The notes: generated by a model from the sequence alone, not told the origin. Positions 36,402 to 48,754 are shown, numbered from the stretch's first letter. The stretch: 64,000 nt of DNA from Diospyros lotus (GCF_014633365.1 NC_068341.1:22984339-23048338); one strand, 5' to 3'. A program made the numbers and translations.

Positions 36402-39400
36402 TGTAGAAATTGGTATAGATTGAATAGGAAGAACAACAAAGAATCGTTTTATTATGTTGTATAGACACTAAATACATTCCCTATTAATAGGGAAGAAGAT
36501 TACACTATAGGAAAGGAAAACAGATATGTCGTACACTGTACAAGGAAACTAAAGATACAATTACAGATTAAGAAACTTATTAAGTCAGGATCACTTTCCT
36601 AATATTGGAGAAGATCTATCTTGATTTTAGGAAAGTCAGTTCATGATCCTTCTCCTCAAATTCTCCTTTAATCTAGTGAATCATTCAACACTCCCCCTCA
36701 ACCCGATAAATAAATATCTATTATTCCCAACTTGCTTACAAGTTCTTCAAATCTCTTTATAGGTAGGCCTTTTGTTAATACATCAACAATTTGATTTGTT
36801 GAAGAAACAAAGGGTATACATACCTCCTTAGATTCCAACTTCTCTTTAATGAAGTGACGATCAATCTCAACATGTTTGGTCCTATTATGCTGCACAAGAT
36901 TATGAGCAATGCCGATGGCCGACTGATTGTCACAACATAACTTCATTGGTCCATGGCTAGGGATTTTTAGGTCGTCCAACACTATCCTTAGCCACAATAG
37001 CTGACATAGACCAAGGGTCATTGCTCTAAACTCAGCTTCTACACTAGACTGAGCCACCACACTATGTTTTTTGCTATCCGGGACACCAAGTTGCCTCCAA
37101 GAAAGACACAGTACCCTGTAGTTAACCTTCTATCCACTAGTGAGCCCCCATAATTAGCATCTGTGAACCCTACAACCTCCATTTCCTTCCCCGGTCTGAA
37201 TAGAAAGCCTTTCCCAGGAGTTATCTTTAGGTAGCATAGGATCCTTCTCACTACTTTCATATGTTCCTCAATTGGATTATGCATGAACTGACTCACCAAA
37301 TTGACTGCAAATGCAATGGCAGGCCAGGTGTCAGAGAGGTCCCACCAATCTTTGATATCTTTCTTTCTCCACATTCAGACTGTTAGAGTTTCCCAGTTTT
37401 AGATTAGGCTCTAAGGAAGTCCCTGCAGTCTTGCCACCTAGCATCCTTGTTTCCTCCAGCAATTCCAAGGTCTATTTTCTTTGGGAGAGAAAAATACCTT
37501 TCTTTAGAGTAGGCTACTTCTATTCCCAAGAAGTACCTAAGTTTATCAAGATCCTTGATATCAAATTCAAGAGCTAGGTCTTTCTTTAGTTGCTGCTGCT
37601 CCTTAATTCATATTCTGTAACAATGATATCATCTACATACACCAATAATGCTATTAGACTTCCCTTCTTGAAGTGTTTAATAAATAAGGTATGGTCTCCC
37701 CTACTCTGTCAATATCCCATAGTCTTCGTTGCCTTTGAAAATCTAGTCAAATCAAACCCTTGGGGATTGTTTTAATCCATAAAGGGCTTTCCTTAGCTTG
37801 CAAACATGCCCTATAACACCATCGTTAAGACCCAAGGGGTGGCTCCATAAAGACTTCCTCTTCTAGATCACCATGTAAGAAAGCATTTTTGACATCCAAT
37901 TGCATCAATTGCCAACCGTAACAACTAGCTAAGGATAGAAGAATTCTTACTGTGGTCATTTTAGCCACTGGTGCAAACGATTCCAAGTAGTCAATGCCAT
38001 AGGTTTGTGTATACCCTTTGGCAACCAACCTGGCTTTATACCTCTCCAAAGTGCCATTTGCATTATACCTAACATTGAATACCCATCTACAACCCACAGG
38101 CTGAACCTCTTTTGGTCTAGGCACCATTTCCCATGTCTGATTTTTCTCCAGAGCCCTCATTTCCTCTTGTATAGCAAGAACCCAATTCTGATCTTGTAAT
38201 GCCTCTTCCATAGTCTTAGGAATGACCATAGAATCAAGGGAAGATAGAAAACACTTGTGCTTAGGTGACAAACGATGGTAGGAAATGAAATTGGCTATAG
38301 GATGCTGAGTACAGCTCCTAACTCCCTTTCTAATGGCAATGGGCAAGTCCAAATTAGTGTGATCAATGTGTAAAGGATCATGACTGAAAGGATTCCAAAC
38401 CTAACCTTAAGGAGGAAGCTGGTCCTTGCTTAGCACATGGGATAGGCTGACTCCATCTCTTGTATACATAAGGTGATCCTTTGAACCTTGCAGGAGACCT
38501 TGCTGAATCTAATATAGGATTAGGGGATTCTTGAGATGTTACCTCATGAGGGGCTAAAACTAGAATAACAGAGATAGGAGGAGAAGAATCAGCAGAATCA
38601 AGTGGAAGTGAACTTGTGGACTGAGGTTCATGGGGTAGGTCAAGAGATGGCAGAAACACTAGTGATTCCAAACTTGGCAAGGACTGGTCACCACTTATAT
38701 TCTCCCCCTAGTGATCAGAAGCATAAGGACAGAAAAAAAAACCTGATTTTCCACAAAGGTGACATCTTTAGAGAACAAATTTCCAAGTCGGAGGATAATA
38801 GCATTTATAACCCTAGGATCAAACTTATCCCTGTGTTGTTTAGACACATGTATAAAGGCCACACACCCGAATACCTTAAGTGGAAGAGGGGAATGAAGAT
38901 TGAGTTCTAGAAAATGAGTTGTGAGGCACTAAAAGGGACTAAGATGCCCTAGCACCCGAGAGGGGACCCTATTGATCAAATATGTGGTAGTTAACACAGG
39001 CTCACCCCAAAAAGATTTAGGCACAGAATTTTGATGCAAAAGAGCTCGAGTCACATTGAGGAGATGCCTCATTTTTCTCACAGGAACCCCATTTTGTTGT
39101 GGGATGTCAACACAAGGATTCATGGAGAATCCCTTTCTATTGAAAAATTGATTTAGGGTGTGATTGAAGTAGTCTCTTGCCTTATCAGTTCTGAATTTTC
39201 TAATGGATACCCCAAATTAAGTGAGAATAATCCTATGAAATGACTGTAAGATATTGCTAAGGGTTGGTTTATCTTTTAACAAGTAAACCCAGATCATTCT
39301 AGTGCAGTCATCAATAAAAGAAACAAACCATTTAGCCCCAGAATAGTTGGGAACTTTAGAAGACCCTCATATATCAGAATGCACCAATGAAAAGGGAAAT

Positions 39401-41523
39401 AAAGACAATTTATTACTAATAGCATACAGGACACTATGATGTTTTGACAACTCACACACATCATAGTGAAATTCACCCACATTCAGACCATGAAAGAGAT
39501 TTGGAAACATAGTTTTCAATAAGGAGAAAGGGGGGTGTCCTAGTCTAAGGTGCTGAAGCCATACATCCCTTTTGGTAGAAGTGGGTTGGGAAGAACATGC
39601 TAGAACAAGCTGGTCTCCTACGAGTGATTCATAGGTCTTCTGCAAGTAGTATAGTCCCTTGTGTGCTTTAGCAACACCAATCATCCTCCCCGTGGCTAGA
39701 TCCTGAAACATAAAGTCATAGGAGAAAAAATCACATGACAATTAAGGTCTCGAGTCAATTTGTGTACAAAAAGAAGTTTAGTAGAAAGGCTAAGAACATA
39801 AAGGACATGCTGGACTTGAAAAACAAGGTTTAAGCACACTTTTCCTTGCCCAATAATAGGAACAGATTGACCATTGGCTACAGTAATTTTTCTGGAGCTA
39901 TTTATGGTTCACATGTCTCAAAAAAGCTTAGGTTAGAGGTCATATGATCAGTAGTTCCAGAATCCAAAATCTATAATCCATAATTCATTCCTAGGAGTTT
40001 GAGAGGCAATAAAGATCTCAGAATTAAAGCACATACCTGCTTGAGCTAAAAAGCATGAATCCCCTTGAAAAGTTTTCAGAAAAGATTTCAACTTACTGAT
40101 CTCTTCAGCATTCAACTCCCTTAGATCAGGTATGGTTGTAGCTTCACCCTTTTCGGCAGTTTTTTCTCCTTAGTGGACAAATAGGCTCTTGTGGGATGTT
40201 TGGCTTGCAGGTTCTTAAATCCTCCTCCCATTTTACTCAGGACAACTTCTTTACCATGCAATTTGGAGCATGTTTCGCTTGTGTGTCTAGGCTTCTTGCA
40301 GTGGGAACACCACACTCCTTCCTTATTCTATTTTAGGTAAGGCTGATCCCTTCCTTGTGATGATTTTAACCATGTCCCCTACACCCTATTAGAAACCATA
40401 GCAAAGCCTTCCACATGATGATTATTAAACATTGCTACCCTTCTATGTTCCTCACTTCGAACTATGAAGTAGACCTCATTCAAAGATGGCATTTTCTCAC
40501 GGCTAAGAATTTGTGCTCTGACCTAATCAAATTCAAGATTGAGCTTCGCCAAAAACTTTACTATTCTATCTTTTTTTAGCATAGAGGTTAGAATAATAGC
40601 ATCTTCACTACATGCCATCTTAATATCTTGATAATGGTCTAATTCAAGTCAAAAACCATTCATCTTGTTATAATAATTAGTCATAGATATGGACCCTTGT
40701 TTTGTGCTACTGATTTTAGTCTTAATCTCATAAACAACAGATGCATCTTGCATCTTTAAGTAAGTTCTCTTAACTATCTCCCATATGTCATTAGTTGTAG
40801 ATAGAAACATGTAATTTTTACTCACCTCGTGTTGTATGGAATTCCACTGCCATGACATCAACATAGAGTCCTTTACGTCCCAAGCAGCAAATGTGGGATC
40901 CGAGGCCTTAGGGGCTGGACTAGTGAGTTGAGAGACCTTCCCCCTTCCCTTCAAAAATGTCCTCACCAGTTTGAGACCAATGGAGGTAGTTGCCACCATC
41001 CAATCGGTATAAATGGTGCATATTGGGCAACTCACCAGAAAAAGTACTTTCGGTTAATGGCTTAGTTGAGATTGCTTCTCTCATTGACATGGGAGAAGCT
41101 GTTGTTGAAATCTTAGACATTCTATGGGGTGACTGCCAGAAGAGAAGGACAAGAAACTATCGAGGCAATGAAGGCCAAGAAAAGAACGAGTATTAGTCTT
41201 CCTTAGGTTGGCTCTGATACCATGTAGAAATTGGTATAGATTGAACAGGAAGAACAACGAAAAATCGTTCTATTATGTTGTATAGACATTGAATACATTC
41301 CCTATTAATAGGGAAGAAGATTATACTATAGGAAAGTTATAGGAAAGGAAAAACAAATATGCTATACACTATACAAGGAAACTAAAGATACAATTACAGA
41401 TTAGGAAACTTATTAAGTCAGGATCACTTTCCTAATCTTGGAGAAAATCTATCTTGATTTTAGGAGAGTTAGCTCACGATCCTTCTCCTCTAATTCTCCT
41501 TCAATCTCATGAATCATTCAACA
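36402..41523 (-). mobile_element. Complete Ty1/copia element in the NADK2 intron
   Basis: The LTRs 36402-36690 (289 bp) and 41223-41523 (301 bp) begin TGTAGAAATTGG and end GAATCATTCAACA. The longer copy carries a short local duplication (GGAAAGTTATA). A perfect 5-bp duplication ATAAA flanks it (36397-36401 and 41524-41528). On the minus strand the 5' LTR is followed by the primer-binding TGGTATCAGAGCC. The element is transcribed in the same direction as NADK2, so its own polyadenylation signals could act on the host transcript. Gag and pol are recognisable but carry stops. Confidence 0.95.
36698..41120 (-). pseudogene. Copia gag-pol of the NADK2-intron element, interrupted
   Basis: Minus-strand order: gag N-terminus (LYRLDGGNYLHWSQ) near 41015; the gag core of the retrotransposon-gag/UBN2 type (FLKGRGKVSQL, WNSIQHEVSK, NDIWEIVKRTY) 40970-40750; a CCHC-type zinc knuckle (CSHCKKPRHTSETC) near 40310-40270; the pre-integrase zinc region (WLQHLRLGHPPFSLL) near 39565; the integrase C-part (IPQQNGVPVRKMRHLL) near 39095; reverse transcriptase with [24 protein letters not shown] and [14 protein letters not shown] (38170-37930), ending [15 protein letters not shown]; RNase H with QSSVEAEFRAM near 37045 and LCCDNQSAIGIAHN near 36935. 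Frame breaks separate these blocks. Confidence 0.9.
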
Positions 41524-41528
41524 ATAAA

Positions 41529-42523
41529 CAATCCAAAGCACTTTGCTAGCAAATCCATAACGATTATTAGTTCGTGAAAAACACCTCTGGAGGAGTCTGG
41601 GGCTGAAGAAGAACATATGAAATAATCAGCAAAGAAGAACTACTCTTCTTCTTGGGAAACCTAGCAAAAAGAGTGGGGAACAATTGATATGCTATGTCAC
41701 AGAAAGTGTAAAATAAAAATTAATAAATAAAAAAGTCAACCCAAACCAATTGGGCTAACCTAGCAAGGCAACCAAAGGGGGCCATCCCCGCAGCCCATAC
41801 GGTCGCGGTACAACCCTGCAGCCCATAGGGCTCACAGGAAAGCCCCACAGGGGGTCACCCTAGAGCTGGCACCCCCTGCTGCCCTACTACAAGGGCCACG
41901 GTGCCCCCTGAGGGGTGGCACCCCCGTGACCCTATTATGAGGGTCGCGGGGCCACGATGAGGTGATCGTGGCCATGGCCATTGTTGCACAATCGTGGCCC
42001 CAAAATTAAGCTCCGTGGGGGCTTCCTCACCCCTTGGGGCGGCATCGCCGCCAAAATATTTCCCCAAATAGGGGGGGTCCCGCACAATGCGCAAACTAGA
42101 TGACTTTGACATTCAAAAATCCCTCTAATGATCATACAAAAAGGATATGCAATTATCCATAAAAGGATTCTAATTCCAAAAGGACAAAGATAAAACATCA
42201 TTTATAAGAATCCTAATCTTAACAAAATTAGCATTAGTCAATATAGATGTTATTTGAAAGAATCCTAATCTTGGACTACTTCGGATTACTTCATACTCCT
42301 CCATAAATAGGCAGACACTCATTCCAGAAAGAGGTACGTCTCTGATACTGGTGGAACTTCTGCTCTATGGTTTTTTAACATCTTCAATGTCTGACTTAAG
42401 TAATGGAGTGTTTGTGCGAAAAATCTCCCACACCCTCTAATTGTTTCTTTCCTTGCAAACTCAGGCGGCCAGACAACAACGTTTCTTGTCAAATAAATTT
42501 AATACTGTATCTCGGCAACGACA
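41529..42523 (+). repeat. Old LTR-like sequence, right part, with a GC-rich block
   Basis: Probable continuation of 35582-36401. 41760-42090 is strikingly GC-rich for this window, with recurring GGCACCCCC, GGTCGCGG and GGGCCACG motifs. Downstream are a TATA-like CCATAAATAGG and a region resembling LTR U5. No ORF is credible. The end near 42523 is set by the start of copia-type LTR wording. Confidence 0.4.
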
Positions 42524-45226
42524 GTAAGATATATAGACACATTCACTTATTATTACATGGTATCAGAGCAGGTTCAACTCTAACCCTAGCAGCCTGTCGT
42601 CTCTTCCACCCTAAATGACTGTTCTTGGTAAATTTTTCTTCCCCTAGCTTGTTTGTTGTGAGGGAAGATTGATCCCCTCCTATGTGACTTGTGCCTCTAT
42701 ATTCGAGGTTGTGTGCCTTGCAGTGTTTGTGTTTGTGATTTCAGATGGCAGATAGCATGATTCCTGATCTGCATGTCTCTGTTGGCACAACAATGAAGTT
42801 TAATGGAAAGAACTATGCCCTTTGGTCCCAAGCCTTGTGTACCTTCTTGGGGTCTCAAGGTCACGCCCATCATCTCATTGATAAGAAGCCGGATCCTAAG
42901 CATTCCAAGTATGCAGCATCGTGTCAATCTGATTGTGTAGTGAAGACATGGATGTTAAATGCTTTGGAACCTGAAATCGCTGCCTCTGTTGGTCTCACAT
43001 CAACTGCTAAGGAGATGTGGGATTCTATCAAATAGGTGTTTTCCAATTATGGTAATAATTCTCGTATCTTCTATTTATTTCAGCACCTTGTTGATAATAA
43101 TTAAGGAGAGAGGTCTCTGCTAGACTTTTTTGCTGCCTATAGGGGGATTATCAATGAATTTCGTTGACTTTAGCCTCTCTCTACTGATTTAGAGACTCAG
43201 AAATGGCAATGGAAAAACCTGTTTGTATGTGGTTTTTTAATGAACCTAAATGAGTAATACAACGCTCTCAAGAGTCAGGTACTTGGGGACAGTACCATGC
43301 CTACGCTTCAGTCTGCTTTCTCTCGCCTACAATTTGCTTCTCTGGTCTTGTCCTCTCCTAGGGTTGATCTGAAGCATTCAGCCATAGTTGCATGTGGTTG
43401 TGGGTGTGACACTGGCAATTCAAAGGTTATGATAGGTTATGTGTCTTTTATGGTAAAACAGGGCACACAGTGGATTGATGTTGGGATAAGCATGGCAAGC
43501 CTCATTGGGCTACCAAAGGTGCTAGGTTGTCCAATGCCCCTACAGCTGCAACTGTTACTCTTGCTGCCAGTGAACCTAGTTCCTCTGCTGCTATTTCTAA
43601 GGATGTCGTTCAAATCTCCAAGGAGGAGTATGATCAGTTACTGCAATCTAGGCCACATTTTTTTCCTTCCATACCTTCCAATCAGGTACTAGGGCCCTTG
43701 CTGCCTCCTCTGGTAATTCTTAGCTAATTGATTCAGGTGCGTCAAATTACATGACAGGTAACTCTAGTCAATTTACCAACTTTACACCTTGTTAATCTCT
43801 CCCCTCCATTACTGATGCTGATGGCTCAGTTTGTCATATGTCTGGTTTTGGTACTGTTCATACTTCTTCTCTTAGGCTCAAATGAGTCTTCCATGTTCCA
43901 AAGCTGTCCTTTAATCTTCTTTCTGTTCATCAACTTACCAAATCTTTAAATTGTTCTGTAACTTCCTTTCCTACCCACAGTTTATTTAGGATCTCCAGAC
44001 CAATACAATTATTGGACACGACTTTGAGTTAGGGGGAGTCTACCACCTCTCTCATGATTCTGATTCTGCATTTGTTGCTGCTGCTGTTGGGGGTGTGTCT
44101 CCTTATCAATGGCATTGTCAGTTGGGCCATCCCTCCCTTTCTCAATTATAGAATGATGTGTCTTTTAGTGAGTCTATTTCTGAACTAAACTGTGATGCGC
44201 GTCAATTAGGAAAACATCACAAAGTGTCTTTTCCTTCTAGAGAAAATCGAAGTTTGCATCCTTTTGATTTAGTGCATTCAGATGCGTGGGGTCCTTGTCG
44301 GTATTCCACTATGACTGGGGATAGGTATTTTATTACCTTTGTGGGTGATTATTCTAGGATGACTTGGATTTACTTGTTGAAAGATCGACCATATGTTCTC
44401 GATATATTTCAAACCTTTCATAATGAAATAAATGCTCAGTTTTCTTCTAATATTCGTATGTTGCAATCTGACAATGCTTTAGAATATATGAAATATGACT
44501 TCTCTAAATTCTGTTCTTCTCATGGCATTATTCATCAGACCTCTTGTGCTTATACCCAAAAACAAAATGGTGTGGCTGAACGTAAAAATTGTCATCTTCT
44601 TGAGGTTACCCGCACCATTATGCCTTAGAAGCATGTGTCTAAATCTTTTTGGGATGATGCCATCCTTACTGCCGGGTTTCTTATAAATAGGATGCCCTCT
44701 TCTATTCTTGGAGGTGCAATTCCTTTTAAATATCCTTATCCTAATTCTCCTTTATTCCCTCTTACTCGTATTTTTGGATGTGTGTGCTTTGTTCGTCTCT
44801 TTGAGCCTGGTTTGGATAAACTTTCTCCTAAAACTATCCATCGTATTTTCTTGGGGTATTCTCACACTCAAAAGGGGTATAGGTGTATGATTCTATAACA
44901 AAAAAGAAGTTTGTTGGTGCTGATGTCACCTTTTTTAGTCTAAACCGTTTTTTCAAGTATCCATTGACAAACCATCTATTCCCCTTCCTACTCCTATGCC
45001 TTCGTCTATTCCACCTCCCAAACCCTTGTAGGTTTACACCTGACGAGCCACTTTGCCAATCCCTCTTGCTCTAAAGCTGTCTCCTCCTCCATTTGGAGCA
45101 AGCTACCATGAGACAAAGGATCTTCTCTCTAAAGAGATTCGATTCAGAATGATTATATGTCCAAGGTCCAATATTGAAATAATTTCAAAGGTTTTCCCTA
45201 ACTTTGTCCATGTCAACAAAGCCATT

Positions 45227-45310
45227 TCGTTTACTATTGCTCGCGCAGGTGCTTCCCTCTAAGCAGAACGCTCCCCCATCGATGTATTTTTACATCCCAC
45301 AGCTTCAGAC
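45227..45310 (-). other. Plastid-derived 23S rRNA (rrn23) fragment
   Basis: The reverse complement reads like a stretch of chloroplast 23S rRNA: GAAGCTGTGGGATGT, then CATCGATGGGGGAGCG and AGAGGGAAGCACCTGCGCGAGC, with scattered differences mostly of the C-to-T/G-to-A kind. Left of 45227 the similarity fades; it may reach about 45189. It lies between the two parts of a copia polyprotein and has no rRNA function. Identification is from memory of the conserved plastid sequence. Confidence 0.7.
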
Positions 45311-45506
45311 ATGAAGAATAAGATAAAAGGTTTTTCGTTTTCCTTGCTTGATTTTAAAATTTTCTTAGGGTTTTATCTATTTCAATTCTGCAATATTTTG
45401 TTCATTAATCACCCTAGATTCTTTCATTTCCACCTCTTCTGGTTGATCTACACCATCCTCTATTCTCATAAGATGATAGACACTAGCTAATAGGCCGCCA
45501 GGTGCT

Positions 45507-45613
45507 ACACAACCCAAGCACCACGACACAATTATTAGGGTCACGCTCTACCACTAAGCTAATAGCCCGTCATGTGAGCCTCCAACTAGGGGCTCACTGT
45601 GCCAAAAGCAAGC
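45507..45613 (-). other. Plastid-derived trnI-GAU 5' exon and flanks, decayed
   Basis: On the minus strand, 45568-45532 corresponds to the 37-nt 5' exon of chloroplast tRNA-Ile(GAU) (GGGCTATTAGCTTAGTGG ...). The start of its group II intron follows (TTGTGTCGTGGTGCTTGGG), and the rrn16-trnI spacer precedes it (CTTTTGGCACAGTGAGCCCC). Differences are mainly transitions expected from cytosine deamination. A partial second echo of the trnI start is visible at about 45481-45505. Only half a tRNA is present, so it is not a tRNA gene. Order and strand agree with the rrn23 fragment as one deleted piece of the plastid rRNA operon. Confidence 0.8.
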
Positions 45614-46568
45614 ATTGTCATCATATCATATTATCATACCATTGTCACATTGGAGTTCTTTACAGGTATAGACATTCTGTTGGTGATTCTACTGATCTAT
45701 CCATTGCTCCTAACAAAGGTAAACATTCTTGTACTCAACATCCTATTGCTCATGTTGTCTCCTTTGATCACCTTGGTCCTTCTTTTCGTCCTTTTTCTTT
45801 GTCTTTGTCCTCTTGTCTCTATTCCTAGGGATTACCACGGGGCTATTCAAAGCCCAAATTGTCATAAGGCTATGGAGGAGGAAATGTTCGCCCTTCTTAT
45901 CCACGACACCTAGGACATGGTCCCATTACCTAAAGGGTTCATCCAGTTGCATCCAAATGAGTCTTTACTGTTAAGTATCATCCCAATCGCTCTATTGAAA
46001 AGTATAAAACATGACTGGTTGCCAAAGGGTACACTCAGACACCTCGGTATTGACTTTTTGAGACTTTCTCTCTTATTGCTCGTCTTATCTCTGTTCTTGT
46101 GCTTGTGTCTGCGGTGGTCCATCTAGATTGGCCCATGTATCAACTGGATGTGGAGAATGCCTCTCTTTATGGTGATCTAACTAAAGAGATTTATATAGAA
46201 CAATCACCTGGATTTGTTGCTCAGGGGGAGACTCATCTACTATGTAAATTAAAGAAAGCTATTTATGGTTTAAAGAAGAGTCCAAGAGCTTGGTTTGACA
46301 AATTCAATCAAGTTGTTTTTGCTGCAGGATTTAGGCGAAGTCAAGCTGATCATTCAATTTTTGTGAGACATAGTTCAACTGGTATTGTGGTACTTATTGT
46401 ATATGTTGATGATATACTGTTATCAAGTAGTGATATAACTGGTATTGTAGAAACTAAGAAATACTAGCAACAACAATTTGATACAAAAGATCTTGGTCAA
46501 TTGAGGTATTTTCTAGGTATCGAGGTTGCTCATGGTAAACAAGGTGTAGTGCTATCTCAAAGAAAGTA

Positions 46569-48754
46569 TGTAACGACTTGTTATTCGGTCGGATTATATT
46601 AATTTGGGGAAGAAATATTTAATTAGTTGAGTAATGACATTCGGACATTGTATGTGTTATTTTTAGGTAATGTAACCAAAGTAGAGAGAATGTGGGAAAA
46701 ATTCAAAGGTTTGATTCTAATGGAAGTGGGACCCACGACTTTGCAAGGTATGTAAATAAGCATTTTATGGAATTTGAGGTATTAGAAATATTGTAATATG
46801 GATTATGGAATTTTGGTTTAAATGAACATGGGTTTTTCTTGAATATTGGACAAAGTCTAATAAATGAAAATGGGTTAATAATAGCATATATATATATATA
46901 TATAAGTGAGGAAAAGAGGAGAAAAAGAGAAAAAGGAAGGAAATGAGAGAAGAGGGGAGGGTGTTCGTGAGAGGAAGAAAGGAGAGCAACTAGGGTTTTC
47001 GTTCTTCTTCTTCTTCTTCCCCTTGATAATCAAGCTCCAAGAGGGTTTTGGGTTGGTTGGGTGTTGGATTCTCATCATCTCCATCTTCTCTTGCTTGTTT
47101 TTCCCTAATTTGGGTTGAGGAGGAGTATGGTGGCTTTGGTGGAACTTCTTCAAGTGGTGTCCCTAAAAGAGGTGATTAAGGCAAGTTCTAGTTTTTCTCT
47201 TCTCTTCTATATCTTTTGTTCTTGTTGGGTTGATGATTAGAGCTTGAAAACTTCCATGATTTTTGGAGAAAAATTCATGTTGTTGGTTAAGGAAGAAGTA
47301 TGTAAACCCTTCTTCATCTTCATTTATTCTTGTTGATTTCAATTGGACCTTGACATAGGGTCTTTTCCACCCTATATTTAGTTGGGAATGATGTATTTTT
47401 GTCATTGGGATTGATGGTTGGGAGTTTTGGTTGATTTTGAGGTGTTCCCGATCATTTCTGTGCGTTTCTGGATTCATTCGTCGACTATTTTGGTTAATAG
47501 TCGACTATTTAGTCGGTTAGCTGACCTCCGAAAGATCAGGTCTCGGCCCAGTTGACTAATCCTTTCAATAGTCGACTAATGTTCTCATTAGTCGACTAAT
47601 CATCTCATTAGTTGACTATCCGTAAGTCGACTCTACACTGCGCACCCTCTACTATTTCAGCCATAACTTTCTGTATAGATATCCGATTGACAAACCGTTT
47701 GAAGCACTGTAAACTAGACTCAATAGGTTTCAATTTGACATATTATGTGTATTATTTGGACAATTTTCAAAGGGTCTCTCTAGGGTTTAAAGTCATACCT
47801 ATCGGGATTGAGAGTCAATCCACGTTCTGTGGCACTACTTGGTTCGAGTTTTGGGGTCTCGTGAATAACTATTATGAGAGATGGTTGAAATGTATATGTG
47901 GGGTGTGTTTCATGCATTATCATGTTATGGTATATATATATATGTGTGTGTGAGCCTAGGTATTGGGTGGAGCTGATTGGCCTCAAGGGTCGTGTGTGGT
48001 CGGGAGCATCGCCCTTGGAATGGAGCTATCCGGACCCAATGACCTCATGGAATTTGAATTGGTTGTGACCTTGGGTGGGAGCTAACTATCCTCGAGGGTT
48101 ACATGTGCTCACAAGCACAGCCCTAGGAGTGGAGCTGTTTGTCCCCAATCGTCCCTTGCTAATTGTACAAGCTAGTGGGATTCATATGTGTGCATATATG
48201 TTCTTTCGTTCGTGGGGACGAGGTGCGTGATTTGCTGGGCTTTATTCATTTTCCCTATGGTGAATTATTCATGTTGTAATCTGATTTCCATTATTAGTCG
48301 TTGTTACGTTTGCTAGGCCTTGTGGCTCATTCTCTTGCTTCTTACATTATTCCAGGAAAAGGAAAAGGTAAGGCTGAAGGCGAATCGAGCAAGGGTGGAT
48401 CTTCGGGGACTTAACTGTATACAGAGATTACTTAAAGACAAGGTCATTAGCAGTCTTTTGTTGTATTACTGAGAACTTGTCAATCTCTTATATTTTGAAG
48501 GCCTATGTATATGTTGTTGTGATCATGGCTTGGGGTTTTGTAGCTAATGGAAGCTTAGAACTTGTGTACTTATGTCATGAATGGATGTACATATGTGGTA
48601 ATTCAGGGAGCGTTTATGGATGTTTTGATATTATGTCTCTCCTTGTGGTGTTTGGGTTGAATGTTCTTATTTGAGTTGTTTCTGTAACATTCTATTGATG
48701 ACCTCCTCACGGATCCATTATGCTAGCCGAGGCTCCGGGTGGCGGGCCGTCACA
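46569..48754 (+). mobile_element. Solo LTR, 2.19 kb, nested in the copia element
   Basis: It runs from TGTAACGACTTG to GGGCCGTCACA and is flanked by AAGTA (46564-46568) and AAGCA (48755-48759), a 5-bp duplication with one change. It splits a copia reverse-transcriptase reading (SQRK | HATDLL). There is no coding region. Near 47477-47632 are many short SalI-like repeats of the type AGTCGACTA and GTCGACTAAT. It contains an AT microsatellite near 46887-46904. Size and ends suggest a large Ty3 (Tat/Retand-type) family, and the start resembles the minus-strand LTR at 19925-21682. Confidence 0.8.

Larger units (their letters stand above)
42745..46568 (+). pseudogene. Copia gag-pol of the second intron element, left portion
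   Basis: Gag starts at 42745 (MADSMIPDLHVSVGTTMKF) with GKNYALWSQAL, and meets a stop at 43036. Protease relic LIDSGASNYMTG lies near 43728-43763. The pre-integrase zinc region (WHCQLGHPSL) is near 44113. Integrase runs 44158-44628: HPFDLVHSDAWGPC, FVGDYSRMTWIY and LQSDNALEYM hold the DDE positions. The connection segment (SKSFWDDAILTAGFLINRMP) is at 44638-44697. Reverse transcriptase shows NCHKAMEEEMFALL near 45870, YQLDVENASLYGDL near 46140, KKAIYGLKKSPRAWFDKF near 46255 and VYVDDILLS near 46405. It is cut by the solo LTR at 46569. Confidence 0.88.

Noticed and set aside
35582..42523. Complete Ty3 element around the copia insertion
   Set aside because: No second LTR, primer site or Ty3 coding sequence was found; at most it is a split solo LTR with unproven ends.
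45532..45568. tRNA-Ile(GAU) gene
   Set aside because: Only the 5' exon of the split plastid tRNA is present, with base changes and no 3' half, so it cannot make a tRNA.
46875..47153. Lys/Glu-rich and Ser/Pro-rich ORFs on opposite strands
   Set aside because: They are purine/pyrimidine-biased sequence within the solo LTR, without homology.
47477..47632. CRISPR-like array (repeated GTCGACTAAT)
   Set aside because: Repeats are too short, irregular and of mixed orientation, and lie inside a plant LTR.
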